Shown here one piece after another: positions 24,790 to 37,418 of a stretch of 64,000 nucleotides of DNA (position 1 is the first letter of the stretch; every line of letters begins with the position of its first letter). The position numbers and the translations under genes are program-made. Where the stretch lies: contig BSQZ01000011.1 in assembly GCA_033239005.1 (NCBI GenBank), positions 2,919,001 through 2,983,000 of the forward strand, given 5' to 3'. Origin of the DNA: Lamellibrachia satsuma. Lineage: Eukaryota; Annelida; Polychaeta; Sabellida; Siboglinidae. The notes below the pieces were generated by a model. That model ran no database searches. It was given only the letters and a program-made list of their open reading frames with translations, and was not told the DNA's origin.

Positions 24790-25524
24790 AGTGAAAGTCT
24801 GACAGTGATTCAGTCCTCTACCTCATGCTTGCCATGTAGCATTCGATAGCAGAACACAAGCCTAATGAATTATCAGCTTTGTGTGAGTTATTCCAAACGT
24901 TGCACAAGGCTGACACACAAGCTGTGTGCAACGAAACTAGAACAAGACCATGTGGCAGAGTAACTGTTCTAAGCCCTTACCACCACAATTCTGGATGCAT
25001 AGCACCTGCTTCAAAAAAGGATGGTGGGAGTGGCGCAGACTCTGTTTCAAAAGCAATGGCTGCTGGGAGGTAGTCTGAATTGTTCTCTGTGAGCCACTGG
25101 TGGGCCAGTTCCCGCTACTCATTGATCAGACGACTGCTTGGTTAAACTTCTTCTGTACAGTTGTAGCAAGGACGGGATCATTATGGATATTCGACCATCC
25201 ATCCTCTATCAGTGTGACAGTTTGATCCTTCAGATGCTTCATTTGTGACTTCAATTCATCAGAGACTATCAAGGAGAGTCCCACTGCGAACCATGGGTGA
25301 TCTGATACTGTGAAGGGGATATTGCACGAGTAGAAGAACTTTGCAACAAGAACGTCCAGGTTGTCTTCGGTAGCAGTATTTGTTTTGGTGAGAAGAGATG
25401 AGATGTTCTACTGAATAATGACTTTGACCGGGGATTCTTGATTAAGATCTTGGCCCAAGGGATGCTTGGTAGTTAGAGGAGTAGCAGGCGTGGCTGTTGG
25501 CTCATTCACAGGTTCAGCTGCTGT
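24790..25524 (-). pseudogene. hAT transposase-like exon (DUF659 region), broken
   Basis: After an acceptor CATTTCCAG, the minus strand reads VAKFFYSCNIPFTVSDHPWF and LKDQTVTLIEDGWSNIHND, the hallmark DUF659/RNase-H-like start of hAT transposases (DGWSN). Further on come DYLPAAIAFETESAPLPPSF and MHPELWW, resembling the hAT C-terminus, but with stops in between. It lies inside the Ginger1-type element in the same orientation, with its BED finger exon upstream (26048-26187). Most likely a nested, decayed hAT. Confidence 0.6.
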
Positions 25525-26047
25525 CTGGAAATGTAAACAAACAAGTACTTATAATTTATTTTAGCTATGGTGTCTGCCTGTGTAGCCAAAACTGTTTAAT
25601 GATTATAATATTAAAATAACACAAAAAGTGTATGCATTTATTTCCATGCTGATTCTCTTGTACATTACTTGTGTTATTAGTCACCTAAAACTGAAAGCCA
25701 GCACAGTTCCCTTTTATCACCCACTATAAGCCACGTGGTACATGCCACAATGACACATTTAATCCATTCAATATCCGGTGAATAGTGTTAAACTATTAAA
25801 GTAAAGTATGCATATCTGCTATATGCAATGAAAGGGACCAGGATTAAATGACAACATGGCTAGTATTGATCTAGTTCTCACTCTCTTACCAAAATAACTG
25901 ACATTTGGAAGCTTCTTTATCAAGTTGTGTGTGACAAACGTTTACAGCTTATAATTCAAGAGATAAAACATTTACTGCAATGTTGTTATTTAATTTACCA
26001 AAAAAAAACATTAAATCATATTCATAACTACTATTACTCATTCCTAC

Positions 26048-26187
26048 CTCATTTGTAAATGTTGCACAGTTGTTATGATGGGACCACATCCTGCAGGCCT
26101 TGATACTTTGTTGATGAGCACAGTAGTTGCACCTAGCCAAAGCTTTCCCAGCAACTTCATATTGTATCTTTGACCTAGGTCTACCTC
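26048..26187 (-). pseudogene. BED-type zinc finger exon of the hAT remnant
   Basis: Bounded by acceptor TTTCAAG and donor GAG/GTAGGA. Reads KALARCNYCAHQQS, CRMWSHHNNCATF: the C-x2-C ... H ... C pattern of BED fingers that open hAT transposases. The frame is intact. Confidence 0.6.
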
Positions 26188-26682
26188 CTTGAAACATGTA
26201 GACGTAAAATGTGTAATGCTGTAACACAGCAACTTTGCTCTGACTTAGTAATACATGTGCACTACTGAACCAGTGAACAAGAAGTAGCTTAATGGACTAA
26301 GTGGCTGTTATACAAGAAGTGAAGCCATTTAATCTTCTACTTTGTAGAAACAGCAAGACAAGCCTCATGTAAGAACCAATAACTTAAGTGACACAATATA
26401 TCATTAACATTATCATTAATGACCATACCAATATGGTAATTTTGCAAATAGCAATAACTATTTCTGCAATGCCAAAACCTAGTGCAGCTCTGCAAATAAT
26501 AACAACCACACTTTTGGTAATTAATAGAAGGACCTGCAGAGCAGCTGTGCGAATAGCCACGTCCTTTTGTCGTTTGATAATCGTACTTCTTTCAAATGCA
26601 AATTGTCTAACATTTGATTTGGGTGCTTGCACTCCTACACTTGGTCACTGGTGATTTAACATAATGGGTATTACCAAATAAT

Positions 26683-26801
<119 letters not shown>

Positions 26802-27072
26802 GTTTGATGCACTCCATATTCTTTTTGTACTTTTCGTCTCGCCTACATCTATTCTGATGCTACATCAGTTTCCACGCTCTAATCAAATGACTTTCAACTT
26901 TCTTAAAAAGGCCTCGCTGACAAAATAAGGTCAACATCGTGGGGGTCATGTGGGTCACCTGAATCTGTATTAGTCTCGCTAAGTCTGCATACTCCTGGCA
27001 CGGGGTCAAAGTTGATCGGGTTACCTGAGGTCACGTAGCTCACGCGGGTTGCATGGCGTCTACTGCGTTTGC

Positions 27073-27144
27073 GCGCGCATGCGCAATACGCAAAATGCAT
27101 ACTTCCGCTGACTTTCGGCACGGGACTACTCTGGGCCCGTTACA
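27073..27144. repeat. Right TIR of the Ginger1-type element
   Basis: Reverse complement of 19584-19655 with two mismatches near the middle (GCTTCTTGCG versus GCATTTTGCG). Ends ...CCCGTTACA directly before CCGG. Confidence 0.93.
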
Positions 27145-27148
27145 CCGG

Positions 27149-30100
27149 CTCCAAGCCAAGAAATGTAAATTCCGAGACTCGCGTGAAGTCGGCGAGAGAC
27201 TGCTGGAACAATTGATCGTGGGAGTCCGGCACAAAAAAGTGCAAGAACAGCTGCTAGCCAAACCTGATTCCTACACACTGGACGCAGCTATGGATCTAGC
27301 GAGGACCCACGAAGCGATGATCTCCGACATCGAGCAGTTGCACAATGACAAACTGACCGTCGATTATGTATCCCGCCAAAACAACGACAGGCGGTCGACA
27401 CATCCGTGCGCTTATTGTGGTGGGAGCCATCCACCCAAGCCCAAGAACCGTTGTCCCGCATATGGGTCACAGTGTGACGCGTGTGGGAAGCCCAACCACT
27501 GGAAGAGGGTCTGCAGAGCCACAGGTCAGCAGGAACCTGCCCGCTTTCGCCGCAGCAGCAGACCGCGCTTGCTACAGCAGAGGCCACGGTCGCAGTCACG
27601 GCATCGTGGACCGACTGCAGAGCGACGACCCACATATCGTCAACGCGACAGCTCGCACACTCGCGTGTACGCGGTTGAACAGTCGCCATCACTCGCAGAG
27701 TCATTTGATGCGCTCACCTTCGATATCGTGAATGTTGCGGACACGAGAGACGAAGTGTTCGCCTCCCTGAGTATCACCCTGGCAGACAAGCCTAACATGC
27801 CTGCTACATTGAAGGTCAAGGTCGACACCGGCGCACAGGGGAATATTCTGCCGCTGCGCATTTTTCGCCGTATGTGCCCAGCGAAACTGGACTCGGAGGG
27901 GTTCCCTATTCCGGGTAGTCTGTTGCCCAGCGAAGTCCAGCTGACAGCCTACAACGGCACGAGCATACGGCAGTATGGCAAGATGACGGTGCCATGCAGC
28001 TACAACAGTGAGCGCATTGACACCGAGTTCTACGTGTCGGACTCGGCGGGACCGGCAATTCTGGGGCTGCCGTCATGCCGACGTCTCCACCTCATAGAGA
28101 TGAACTGTGAGATCAAGAGTGTGCCGAACAAACGCGTAGACTCGACAAGTGATCTGGTCGCCGCCTACCCGGATCGATTCGAGGGAATCGGCAATTTCAG
28201 CGGCGAATTCCACATCACTGTGGACAACTCGGTGACGCCAGTCATTCACGCCCCTCGACGCTGTTCAATCCATCTGAAGGACGAGGTCAAAGACGAACTC
28301 GACAACATGGAACGGCTCGGTGTCATCTCCAAGGTGACCGAACCGACTGATTGGGTTTCAAGCCTGGTCTACAGCCGTAAATCCAACAACTAACTGAGGA
28401 TATGTCTTGATCCAAAATATTTGAACACTGCCATTAAGCGCCCGCATTATAAGGCTCCAACACTTGACGAGCTGACACACAAGCTCGCTGGAGCAACCGT
28501 CTTCTCCAAACTCGACGCGCGACACGGGTACTGGAGTGTGTCCTTGGACGAACCATCCAGGTTCCTGACGACATTCAACAGTCCGTTTGGTCGCTACAGG
28601 TTCCAACGTCTACCATTTGGTTTGAACCTGAGCCAAGACGTGTTCCAAGAGCGAATGGACCACATTCTGGAGAACTGTGGAGGCACAATCGGGATAGCGG
28701 ATGACGTCGCAGTATTCGGCAAGAACGAGGCCGACCACGATGCGAACCTGCACAACTTAATGAAGACAGCGCGTCAGCATGGCCTAGTCTTCAATGCCGA
28801 CAAATGCCACATCAAGCAGCCAAGAATGCAGTTCTTCGGGCTTATCTTCGACACTGATGGAGTGCACCCCGACCCAGGGAAGATCACGGCCATCAAGCAA
28901 CTACAGGCGCCACAAGACGCCACTCAACTCAAGGAGTTCCTGGGCATCGCAACTTACATGTCTCCCTTCACGCCAAATCTCTCACAGCACACCGCCATAC
29001 TCAGAGACCTGCTGAAGAAGGACAATGAGTTTGTGTGGACACCAGCGCACGAGAGCGCATTCCAGCGAACCAAAGACGCAATATGCAGAGAAGCTACGTT
29101 GAGCTACTTCGACCCGGCAGTCGAGACGGTCGTGCAAGTCGACGCGTCGAGCCGCGGTCTGGGCGCCGTCCTACTGCAGAAGAACAAGCCTATCGCCTTC
29201 GCATCGAAGTCACTCAGTGACTGTGAACGACGATACGTAAACATCAAGCGCGAGATGCTCGCAGTCGTCTTTGGATGTGAGCGCTTTCACACGTTCGTAT
29301 ACGGCAAGCGATTTACTGTAGAGTCCGATCACAAGCCTCTGGAGATGATCCACATGAAGAATCTGGCAGCCGCCCCCCAACGTCTACAGCGGATGCTCCT
29401 ACGCATTCAACCGTACGACATCGTCATCAAATACCGACCTGGTAAAGACGTGGCGGTCGCTGACCTACTCTCACGACAGCCGAGCAGCAACAAGGAAAGT
29501 CTCAAGTTTGACATGCAGATCAACCACGTGCAGTTCTCCCCACACCGGCTGCAGCAGCTGCGAGACGAGACAGACAACGACGACGAGATGCTCTCGCTGA
29601 AGTCCATCATCATGAGTGGCTGGCCAGAGACAAGGCGACAACTCGCTACTCAGCTCCGCCCCTACTGGCCATTCCGCGATGAGCTGACGGTCGACGATGG
29701 CATCATCATGAAGAGCGACCGCATCGTTATCCCACTCAGAGCCCGATCAGAGATCCTCGCGAAACTCCACCTGGCGCACCAGGGAGTGGAGAAAACTCGC
29801 CTGCATGCCAGGTCATGTGTATACTGGATAAACATCAACTGTGACATCGAGAATATGATCCAGCGATGCGACATCTGCCAACGCGAGTTGTGCGCACAGC
29901 CTTCGGAGCCGCTGATGCAGCACGAAGTGCCACCACGGCCGTGGCAGGTCGTTGGCACCGACTTGTTTTCGATTGGCCGAAATAATTACCTCATCATCGG
30001 CGATTATTACTCAAAGTTCCCTTTCGTCGAACTCATCGAGGGACGAGCGACGAGTGACATGATCGTCAAGTTGACAAAGCGTATCTTCAGCGAGCAAGGT

Positions 30101-30808
30101 GTCCCTGACAGAGTTGTCAGCGACAACGGAGGTCACTTCGACAGTCAGGCGTATAAACTCTTCGCTAAGGCTTGGGGATTTGAACACGTCACCTCCAGCC
30201 CGCACTACCCGATATCAAATGGATTCGTGGAGCGGCAGATACAGACGATAAAGCGCACACTGAAGAAGGCAGCATCGGCCCGAGTCGACACGGACATGGC
30301 CATGCTGATTCTGCGGTCGACACCGATCGATCACCATCTCCCTTCACCAGTTGAGATGCTGAACGCGCGAAAGATGAGGGCCAACCTGCCGGTGAAAATC
30401 CTGAACGCCCACCCGGAGAAGGGCGCGATATCCGAACGCCTGTTCGAGCGACAGCGTCAACAAAAAGTGTATCACGACCAGGGAGCGATCGCGCAACTCA
30501 CCCCGCTGGTCCGTGGACAACCCGTTCGCATCCAGCACCACGTCACAGGGAAGTGGAACCCGGCAACCATCGAGACCGTGCGTCCGGAACCAAGGTCGTA
30601 TGACGTCCGCACAGCAAGTGGTGGAGTTCTCCGCCGCAATCGTGTACAGATCCGCAGGTCACACGAGACCCGACCTATTGACGCCGACCCCGTGTCACAC
30701 CCTGACGACATGCCTAGCACGGCCGCCGCTGAGCCAGTGGAGCGTCCCGACGAGGCACACGACTCCGGCAAGCGAGTCCGCTTCAGCACTCCTGAAGCAG
30801 GCTACTAG
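27149..30808 (+). pseudogene. Gypsy gag C-terminus plus pol (PR-RT-RH-IN), one nonsense codon
   Basis: Resumes gag at LQAKKCKFRD in the phase left at 19583. Zinc knuckles follow (CAYCGG..., and CDACGKPNHWKRVC, ~27408-27514). Then aspartic protease DTGA (27824-27832), reverse transcriptase with FSKLDARHGYW (~28505), LPFGLN and the catalytic IADD box (Asp codons 28700-28705), RNase H with VQVDASSRGLGAVLLQ and SDHKPLEM, and integrase with zinc residues (HLAHQG...CDICQ). The integrase triad is intact (GTDLF, SDNGGHF, SNGFVE). A single TAA (28391-28393) interrupts it between protease and RT, where relatives have a KLRICLDP run. Otherwise the frame is open to the stop at 30806. An ATG at 27053 lies within the Ginger1 TIR and is not the natural start. 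The pol style fits invertebrate K02A2.6-like Gypsy proteins. Confidence 0.93.
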
Positions 30809-30970
30809 ACCCGCTCTGGACGGCTCAGCAAGCCTCCAGCCAAGTTCAATTTGTAACTCTATCTTGATCTTGTCCGTTGATAGTATGTTACGGTTGCAAG
30901 GCTGCTTATATAACTATGTTAGTGTAGTAAGCCACACTTAGTTGTTCTTGTTCTGATGTTCTTGTTTTAT

Positions 30971-30981
30971 AAGAAGAGAGA
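30971..30981 (+). promoter_or_regulatory. Polypurine tract
   Basis: AAGAAGAGAGA immediately precedes the 3' LTR TGTCACGG, as expected for the plus-strand primer. Confidence 0.75.
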
Positions 30982-31184
30982 TGTCACGGCTGCATATAGT
31001 GACGCCATCTGGCGACTACAGATACACCTTAGTCGGTTACCCTAGTCTATAGGAGTACCTCGGGCTCTGGGGTACGGAGACGCAGACCATGTATTGAGTT
31101 ATTGAAATACACCTCATGAATATCAATACCAATAATACCGTGTTGTAATGCTAATGATAAGTACATACCACAAGTACTATTACA
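30982..31184 (+). repeat. 3' LTR
   Basis: 203 bp, 200 identical to the 5' LTR, followed by the target duplication TTACT. Confidence 0.97.
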
Positions 31185-31924
31185 TTACTGAGAGGACTCT
31201 GGCGCAGCATCGGCTCGTAGTTCTCACGGTTTCTCCCAAACCTATTTTCTTGAGAAATTCCCCTGAAAAATTTTATTTACAACGATTTGTTTCGGTGTTC
31301 AGTGCAGAATTGTGGAATGGGGCATGTAGGTAGGTGAGACCAGGGCTAGTTGCATACAGGGACAAGTTGTTACAGGGGCGTTTTATTGACAGTAGTTGGT
31401 TGGAAGTCCACCAGCAGACACGCTGTCCAAAAATCGGTAGCTAGGAAGACGAAATTAACGAGATGTGGAAAAAAATTATTTTTAACCATATTTATGGTAT
31501 GCCCACATAATGTCACCTCGCGCAGCCACTGTTTATGTTTCGTGAATGAAACTAGAAACATATTATATAGTATAAGGTGTATGCCAAGTAGAAGTTAAAT
31601 TGAAATTCAGGATTTGTCATCACCCACGTGCGTTCAGCTTCAAACATTTGTTGTTTAGGGCAAGTTGTTTCAATTGTATTGTGACAAGTTGTTACAACTG
31701 CAACAGCTATCGGGCAGCTCATACCGATGGCTCAGTCAGCGAGTTGCATGCTGACAATGACTGGAAGAAGAATATTTTTTTAACTAAGACGTGTAAACAT
31801 TTTATTTCACTTGTGAAGCCTAGCGTACTTGTCTGTAACCAGTACTGAAAATGCTAGCAGCGTCAAACAAAAATAACAAGTATATCCGAAGTGCGGGTTA
31901 TACGTAAATTAAAAATTGTTGGAC

Positions 31925-32020
31925 TTTTGATAAGCCAACGACTGCCTTGTCCACTTGCCACCTTGGTGTTTTGCCTTGGGCGACAATCTTGTTTAATCTT
32001 GTTACATTTGTATGGCAATG
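31925..32020. repeat. Solo copy of the AAGTGGACAAGG repeat
   Basis: Reverse-complement match to both arms at 35013-35150 and 36152-36278 (AACAAGATT, GGCAAGTGGACAAGG, GGCTTATC, GTCCAACAATTTT). Confidence 0.7.
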
Positions 32021-32987
32021 TGGCTCTATTTGAATAATGACTAAATATTGTACGATTCATTGAAATGTGGATGTTCGTGCGAGTGTGCGTTCGTACGTTC
32101 GTGCGCGCATCGTTCAATCAAGTAGAAGTAGCATTACATTTATATTGTCATGCAGTATTTCAAACTCCATTCAATAATTTATATTCCATTCACAGTAATT
32201 GTTTGTTATGTAAGAATCCGGGGAATGAGTCCCCTTTAGTAACTAAACATTAAAAGCTTAATATATGAAGCTGTGGACACGTGCGTTGTTATGCACACTG
32301 TGTATAAAATGTAGAAGTGCTTATTATCCAATTAGTGTAATAACAGTAACATGTACGAATGACACATGCTTTGCGATCCATGCGTGCTTTGCTGTAACAA
32401 CGTGCTCCGTATGATGTAACAACGTGCCCCGTATAAAGTAACAACTCGCCCTCTTATGCGTGAGAGTTGTCAGTGGTATTCCCATTTCTGAGTCTGGCAG
32501 ACGGCAACACCGTCACGGCAAAATGGCGAAGACACGTGGTTGCATCAGATCTAGTTCAGTCTGTTCGAGGCTGGTCGCTACTAGGTTAGACCGGATGACA
32601 GTGGTGTAAAACAGCGGTCGCCAGGCTGATCGCTTTTCGTCGCTGCTCGCAAACATGTGGTTAGACGTGTTTTGCACAGGAAAGATTTAAATACTTGTGT
32701 ATAGCACGTGTCAGGGGCTGATCTAGGCTTGTTCGTCTGGCGGGTCTCATTCAGTCAGAGCCATGTGTTGTTCTTCTTACGAACGTGGAGGAGGTGGGGA
32801 CGGGACGGGTCTTTACATTTACAGTAGTTCCGATGTAGGTTTATATACGTTGTCATTTACCGTAGTATTTGCCACGGACACAGGGGGTTCTAAGACCCCC
32901 CTCCATGGCCTGGGGAGGGGGGTTTGAGACCCATAAAATCAGCTGCTGCGTATACCGCATTGTCGAAATGTTGATATATATGCGCCC

Positions 32988-33132
32988 CGGGCTTTGAACC
33001 CCACGCCCTTTAGCACGTGGGCCTTGACCCCTTCCCCATTAGTACGTGGGCCTTGACCCCTCCCCTTTAGTACGCGGGCCATGACCCCACCCCTTCAGTA
33101 TGCGAGCCTTTATCCCCCCACCCATTTAGTAC
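32988..33132. repeat. ~29-bp minisatellite, 5 diverged units
   Basis: Unit core TTTAGTACGTGGGCCTTGAC followed by CCCTCCCC. Copies differ by substitutions and small indels. Confidence 0.75.
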
Positions 33133-34159
33133 GCTTTATACCGATAGGTATAAATTAATAGCGACAGTTAAAGTTCACTTAAAGTCATTTGTTTGTGAAA
33201 AGTATGTTATATGCCAAATTTCTTTCAATATGTACATGTGATTTATTATTCGCGCTCACAAAGTTAAACATGTAGCCAATGATATTACGTACTATAGTTA
33301 GTTACACAGGCCCGTGGGTCCTCGGTTTATTAAGAAAGGTTTCGGACGAACCGGTACACATTCAGCTGGGATTTATGGGATTATTTATTTAAAATGCTAT
33401 AGTTAAAAAGAAAATTCTCTGAAAAAAGGGTGTTCGTTCGAATCCTTTGAGCCCCTCCCCTTAGGACGGGCATGTTAGACGCGCGAAGTTACCCAGGCGC
33501 GGTTGACTGTACCAACTAAGGGATCAGGCCTCAGGCCTCAGGTAGACTTCCTAGTGGATTACGAATGTAGGGTAGAGTGATTTTAGATATGTGTAATTTA
33601 AAAAAAAATCATATCATTTGACTTAACTGCATTTGAGCCAGGCACATTGGCAAGTTTGCTGGTAGAACATGTTCACACTGTAACCGATGTTTAGATGATT
33701 TCAATAGGCGGAAGGATTTTTGGAATGTTTTCGCCAGAAGGCTGTTGTGCGTAGTAATTCATGCAGAAATTGGTAAAAATTAACGGGCATGGTACGTTCA
33801 GGCATTTTAAATGAGTTAGAAGTACGAGACTCTGACTAAACTCGATCAGCATGTCAATGAGAGTATGACAATGGCAAGTAAGAAGTTTCAGAATTGTTGA
33901 TGGTCCCTTTTTATAATCAGGCAAAACGTTAACATGGTCGCCAGTTGGAAACGTAACAGTAGGCTGAACCCTAACCCCGTATAACCAAGCGGAGCAAATT
34001 GTGTTATAGTGGCGCCACGTGGTGGGCCGGGCACCGACTAAAAGGGTAAACAACTCTTTACTTTTGAAGATAGAAACAATGCACGCGATCATGTGACAGT
34101 TCGCGATCATGTGACAGATCGTTGTGTCGCAGTTCGCTGATTGTATCGCTGCGGTCAAG

Positions 34160-34333
34160 ATGATTTCGGTAGAGGGTCCATCGATGCTAATTCTCTTTAT
34201 CGTACTTTCTGCTATATTTCTCCATCAAGACAATGCCCACTTCCGCGAGACGAATGATCAAGGAGACTTCAAGCTGCTGCTAGAGATTATCAGCCGGCCA
34301 CGACTGCTTGATCGGAGGAAGGATGTCGAAATG
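34160..34333 (+). CDS. Candidate first exon of the GM2A-like gene (signal peptide)
   Basis: Begins MISVEGPSMLILFIVLSAIF, a hydrophobic signal-peptide-like leader ending near QDNA, then a charged 32-residue stretch. It ends at a donor-like ATG/GTGAGA in phase 0, matching the phase-0 acceptor of the GM2A-like exon at 37419. A short signal-peptide exon in front is what the GM2A layout needs. The 3.1-kb separation (containing a LINE) and the longer-than-usual pre-domain stretch leave doubt. It could be an unrelated frame. Confidence 0.35.
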
Positions 34334-35012
34334 GTGAGATCGTGCCACCCACTGGCACTGTAGACGTAATAGTGCTTACTGGGAAGTCGATGGTCATAAA
34401 CAAGGTCACTTTACTGTGATTGTAAAAGTCTGGTGTAAACAATGCTGTTGTTAAACTAGCGCTAGTGGACTTATACGTGGACGGGCGGGTTATTGTTCTG
34501 ACTCTGATTTAAACGCTAATCGCAGCCGTTGGCGTTGAGCCTTTATATAGCGCAATATACGATTACTAGCATAACATTTCTGAGACATTGGCTAAGCGTT
34601 GAGGCTTTGGCTTTGCCTGACCCTTTGTACGAGTAGTTATAATCCTGACCTGAATATCTATACTATCTGAATAATAAGTTGTGTAACAAATACGTGGTTG
34701 TCCACTAAAAGCTGTACATTAAGGCTCTGATCAGGTGCAATGTATTGTCTACAATGGTCTGGCAGAAAACTGTTGTCCCCGAATTCCATTTAGGAATAGT
34801 ATTAAAATGCAACACACACACATGCACACTTTATTAATTATATCACAAAAGTTACTTGACAATCAGATATGGGGTCAAATACATTGAAATGTATTTAAAT
34901 ACAAATATTGTTTACAATACATCACACACTTATCAGAAGTGTAGTGTTTATTTAATGCCTTCCCTCAGTCCACGTAACCGCTAACAGCGTGAATATGTTT
35001 AAAAACAAGTTT
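34334..35012. other. Non-coding, possibly intron 1 of the GM2A-like gene
   Basis: Nothing coding. ATATGGGGTCAAATACATT at 34867-34885 is mirrored by a reverse-complement copy near 36594-36612. Confidence 0.4.
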
Positions 35013-36278
35013 AACAAGATTTAACAAGATTGCCATCTCGAACAACAAGTTCCAGATGGCAAGTGGACAAGGAAGCCATTGGCTTATCGAGAGTCCAACA
35101 ATTTTCTCATCTGTGTGTAGCCCGCCCTTATCAGATATCTGTCAATTCTATTTTTAAACATATTCACACTACTAGCATTAACACAATCATTTGGCAGTTT
35201 GTTCCATTCATTTATCACCCTCTGTGAGAAAGAGTACTTTCTCATGTCCAACCTACACTGCTCCTTAACTAATGCTGCTTTGTGTCCTCTGGTTCTACTG
35301 CCTTCTTTAAGTTTGAAGAACATAATCCTATCAACATCATCATAACCGTTCACTATTTTAAACACTTATTTGGTCTCCTCTTAGTCTCCTTGTCTCTAGT
35401 GTTGTCAAACCACATTGTAATAAGCGACTTTCGTAACTAAGGTCTCTTAATTCTGGAATCATCTTAGTTGCTCTTCGTTGTATTCTTTCTAGCTTATATA
35501 TGTCTTTTTTACGATATGGCCTCCATGCTTGAATACAATATTCCAAATGTGGTCTAACTATTGGTTTGTACAGGGGTACAATTAGGTGTTTCTCCTTATA
35601 CGTGATAGTTCTCCTAATTAGCCCTAGAATTTGATTTCCTTTCGAAGCAGCAATCCCACATTGCTCTGAAACTTTCATGTCAGCATTAAATGTTACTCCT
35701 AAATCCTTTTCTTGTGTGGTTCTACCTAGTACAGCATCCCCCATTTTATATTCCTCGTCCATATTTCCATGTCCTATGTGTATGCATTTACACTTCCCAG
35801 AATTGAATAACATTTGCCATTTTTCTGACCATTTAACTAATTTTTCCAGATCATCATGTAAACTTTGTTTATCTGTATCATTAGTAACCTTTCTGAATAC
35901 TTTTGTGTCATCTGCAAATTTGAGTACTTTGCTAGATATGTCATCCTCCAAATCATTTATATATATTAAAAACAGTATTGGGCCTAACACTGATCCCTGT
36001 GGTACCCCACTCAAAACAGATTTCCAGTTTGAAATCTTACCATCTACTATTACTCTCTGTCTTCTGTGTGTAATCCACTTTTCTATCCAGTTGATTACAT
36101 CATTGCCTATACCATGGGCTTTTAGTTTAAGTAATAATCTTTGATGTGGCACATATCTCAGGAGGGGCGGGGTACACATAGACGAACACTGATGGGCTCT
36201 CGATAAGCCAATGGCTTCCTTGTCCACTTGCTATATGGGCCTTTGGCTTGGATGGCAAACATTGTTAAATCTTGTCTA
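35013..36278. mobile_element. Inverted-repeat-bounded element carrying a LINE fragment
   Basis: Arms 35013-35150 and 36152-36278 are imperfect inverted repeats (ACAAGATTTAACAA, GCCATC, then a shared GCAAGTGGACAAGGAAGCCA and its continuation GGCTTATCGAGAG, GCCCGCCC, AGATAT). They abut the LINE segment exactly at both breakpoints. A solo arm lies at 31925-32020. No target duplication was defined. Confidence 0.6.
35150..36152 (-). mobile_element. CR1/jockey-type LINE fragment, second copy
   Basis: Same family as the copy at 1098-2775: LLLKLKAHGIGNDVINWIEK, GVPQGSVLGP, FADDTKVF, KLERIQRRATKMIPELRDLS. It reads open from 36227 to 35358 and continues after a one-base frame change to 35084. It starts inside the RT at a sharp breakpoint (GGCAC/ATATCTC) where the inverted-repeat arm begins, so its 5' end was cut by a rearrangement or capture, not simply by LINE 5' truncation. 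Confidence 0.88.
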
Positions 36279-37418
36279 ATTAGCTGGCAGAAACATTGAA
36301 ACTATGTCAAGTTTTAGCAACTGGGTGGATTGGTTAGCTAGAGCATGAAAACAATTATCAAAAGACAGGCCAGTGCAACAGAGGCCTGCTGTGTCTAATT
36401 GCAATTGTTCAGAAATGGAAGTGTATACATTTTTAACTCTCCAGAAGCTAAGCAAAATATAACTTGCTATTTATTGATGCCAATGCACAAAAGTGTTTGA
36501 AAGCACTTGAAAATGTTAAATACTTCTGGGAAGTACACATAATCTTTTAATGCTTCATTAAGTGCAGATACAATTAGAAATATAAAATACAAATGTATTT
36601 GACCCCATATATGTTAACAATAACCATGTACAAATATAAAATTATGGCATTTTGAGATGAACACCAGACAAAAGAAGTCGGGTCAGGTGAAGTTTAGACC
36701 GGTTAAGTCTGTCAAGCAGGCTATGTCAACAGGCATCACTTTCTTTATCATTTGATCTGTTGAGTCATTCTTTCAATTGCCAATTTGCTGAAACGCTGTT
36801 TCAAGTTTGTATGCTTTTGTGTTCTGTATACTATGCATTATAATTTATACTCTGGATTCATTGATCCACCAACACTTATACCAAAAACCCCAATACCGGT
36901 TGCTTCTTGCAAGAACTCCTGTTGCAACACAACTGAGTGGGGATGGCTATAGCTTCTATGCATATTACCTGTGTAATACCTGGTGCTAAACTGGCTTTCC
37001 ATTCATCATAGCTACTCTGTGAGTGTGAGAAAGGAACAAATGTGTTTCTATATGTGTATAGTATACACATTGTTATCTCTTCAAACCTTGCTAGAAATGG
37101 CTACCGGTATCATAAAATGTCTGGTGACATGTTGTGCTGTTGTCTGTCACAGGTTTAGCTTTTCAATTATCTGTAACAAATATGTCACAAACACATGATA
37201 AGGGTATTTGTCAACTTATACCAGACTGGGAACCAACAAAATGGTATGGTTTGTTGTGTGGAATTAAGTATGTGGTAATTGAGTAAGCTGACTAAGCACT
37301 ATTGTTATTTTGAAAACACGTTTCCCAGTGTCATAGGATTTCCATATATAAATGTTTATATATATGTTAACAATGTTTTCAAATATAATTTATTATTATG
37401 GTTCTGCTTATGTTTCAG
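36279..37418. other. Non-coding, probable intron of the GM2A-like gene
   Basis: No domain seen. A short hydrophobic frame at 37097-37152 ends in CACAG/GTTTAG but is out of phase with the exon at 37419, so I do not call it. Confidence 0.4.

Larger units (their letters stand above)
31190..34159. other. Intergenic with minor repeats
   Basis: No coding gene was recognised. Contains a single copy of the inverted-repeat family (31925-32020) that also brackets the LINE at 35-36 kb, and a ~29-bp minisatellite (32988-33132). Confidence 0.4.

Noticed and set aside
27053..27148. ATG at 27053 as start of the gag-pol protein
   Set aside because: It lies in the Ginger1 TIR; the gag reading resumes only at 27149 after the CCGG duplication.
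37097..37152. Signal-peptide exon for the GM2A-like gene (MATGIIKCLVTCC)
   Set aside because: Its CACAG/GTTTAG donor leaves a phase that gives an immediate stop in the next exon.
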